A DNA stretch of 6,983 nucleotides from Phycisphaerae bacterium. Its GTDB lineage: Bacteria > Planctomycetota > Phycisphaerae > Sedimentisphaerales > SM23-30. The DNA lies in contig JAIPFO010000201.1 in the NCBI GenBank assembly GCA_021736565.1, forward strand, positions 1-6,983, written 5' to 3'. Below the pieces are notes generated by a model. The model was not told the DNA's origin. It saw only the letters and a program-made list of their open reading frames with translations, and did not search any database. The first letter of the stretch is position 1. Each line of letters starts with the position of its first letter. The position numbers and the translations under genes are program-made. This document shows positions 6,528 through 6,983 of the stretch, in pieces.

Positions 6528-6549
6528 GAATTAAAAAAGAGAATATTTT

Positions 6550-6567
6550 TTGACAGGATTGACAGGA
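6550..6567 (+). repeat. Exact 9-nt tandem repeat (TTGACAGGA x 2)
   Basis: Two perfect TTGACAGGA units stand head to tail, followed by TTT. TGACAGGAT-type repeats recur in intergenic DNA of many unrelated environmental bacteria. Each unit contains TTGACA, the ideal -35 hexamer, but no matching -10 or downstream gene is evident. Confidence 0.6.
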
Positions 6568-6595
6568 TTTAAATGCTGATAATTGAATCAATCAT

Positions 6596-6613
6596 GAAGA
6601 AGAAGAAGAAGAA
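6596..6613 (+). repeat. GAA microsatellite, six units
   Basis: Six uninterrupted GAA triplets lie outside any gene I can support. Such tracts can change length by slippage, but here there is no reading frame or promoter spacing that it would obviously affect. Confidence 0.75.
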
Positions 6614-6620
6614 TAATATC

Positions 6621-6655
6621 AATGATCAATGATCAGTAATCAGTGAACAATGGTC
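6621..6655 (+). repeat. Period-7 tandem repeat, five units
   Basis: The units are AATGATC, AATGATC, AGTAATC, AGTGAAC and AATGGTC, with consensus ARTGATC. The first two are identical and contain overlapping TGATCA palindromes. The repeats have no spacers, so this is not a CRISPR array. Confidence 0.7.
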
Positions 6656-6837
6656 AGGCTGTCGCTACTGGCGGAGATTAACCGGTTGGAAACACTTCGG
6701 CAGATGGGAATTAAATAATGGACAGTTTTGGCGGATCGGTGTGAGGGCGTTGTATGGATTTGTAATTATGGCCGCAGGGCAAAAATGTATTATTTTAAAA
6801 AGACATTGGACTATTACAAGTTGTCGTGTCATCTTTA

Positions 6838-6890
6838 CCCAGGGCGGCACTCGCTTCCCCTGAGCTAAGATATAATGGCCTTTCAGGCCT
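6838..6890 (+). repeat. REP-like two-hairpin element
   Basis: The first hairpin pairs CAGGG (6840-6844) with CCCTG (6858-6862) around a 13-nt loop, and a mismatch then a further C-G pair can extend it. The second pairs GGCCT (6877-6881) with AGGCC (6885-6889) around TTC. The arrangement CCCAGGGCGGCACTCGCTTC, then CCCTGAGCTA, then a short GGCC hairpin matches my memory of intergenic repeats in planctomycetes and other environmental bacteria, often linked with REP-associated tyrosine transposases. No such transposase gene is present in the window. Confidence 0.45.
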
Positions 6891-6898
6891 AAGTCGTG

Positions 6899-6983
6899 TT
6901 ACGATTTTCGATGCGTTTTCTGTTTTTCAGACGTTTTTTCGGGCAGCTTGCGATGCCGCGCTCCTGTTAAAAGTTCCGCTGAA
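6899..6983 (-). CDS. Possible C-terminal end of a gene entering from the right edge
   Basis: Reading the minus strand from the right edge gives 27 codons and then TAA (complement of 6899-6901). The predicted tail (ending KTHRKS) is rich in Lys and Arg. A basic tail is plausible for a real protein, and the stop lies just beyond the REP-like element, a normal place for such repeats. However, 85 bases is too short to judge and the next frame is also open for 18 codons. No family is recognised. Confidence 0.25.
   Translation of the reverse strand, partial: SAELLTGARHRKLPEKTSEKQKTHRKS

Larger units (their letters stand above)
6484..6837. other. Gene-free, simple-repeat-rich region downstream of the lipoprotein
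   Basis: No credible gene is seen. The first 170 nt carry four short tandem repeats of different periods (separate entries). From 6660 to 6837 I find only unremarkable sequence and one 61-codon minus-strand frame (6665-6850) with no recognisable features. There is no clear terminator for the lipoprotein gene. Confidence 0.45.

Noticed and set aside
6621..6655. CRISPR-like short repeats
   Set aside because: The units are 7 nt, contiguous and degenerate, with no spacers and no cas genes nearby.

Overview
The window most likely comes from a planctomycete (Planctomycetota, perhaps the Phycisphaerae side, though the class is a guess). The main evidence is the 1231-residue protein at 1654-5349. 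It opens with an LEPR-XLL motif (LEPRVLL, residues 18-24), an N-terminal signature typical of very large surface or secreted proteins in planctomycetes and related bacteria. Long, repeat-rich intergenic regions and a lone lipoprotein fit the same picture. I see no phage, conjugative, CRISPR or defence genes.

Layout: (1) 1-1051, minus strand, is the N-terminal two thirds of GMP synthase (guaA), which starts at a TTG and runs off the left edge. (2) 1052-1653 is a divergent, AT-rich intergenic region holding a perfect palindrome, hairpins, a repeat element and a promoter-like pair. (3) 1654-5349, plus strand, is the LEPR-XLL multidomain surface protein: CARDB-like domains, one of them apparently split by an inserted jelly-roll-like module, then Calx-beta, choice-of-anchor-D-like and cadherin-like domains, and a long Gly/Asp-rich C-terminal region. 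(4) 5350-5805 is a second gene-free region carrying diverged copies of the same elements found upstream of the large gene. (5) 5806-6483, plus strand, is a 225-residue lipoprotein of unknown function. (6) 6484-6983 is a gene-free tail with a cluster of short tandem repeats (periods 10, 9, 3 and 7) and a two-hairpin REP-like element. A small open frame on the minus strand at the right edge may be the end of another gene.

The three clear genes do not form one operon or pathway. guaA is housekeeping purine synthesis and is divergent from the rest. The surface protein and the lipoprotein lie on the same strand but are 456 nt apart, so they are probably transcribed separately; both would act in the cell envelope. 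The most unusual features are the mosaic architecture of the surface protein and the shared repeat elements that bracket its gene. Nothing here clearly amounts to a new multi-gene system.
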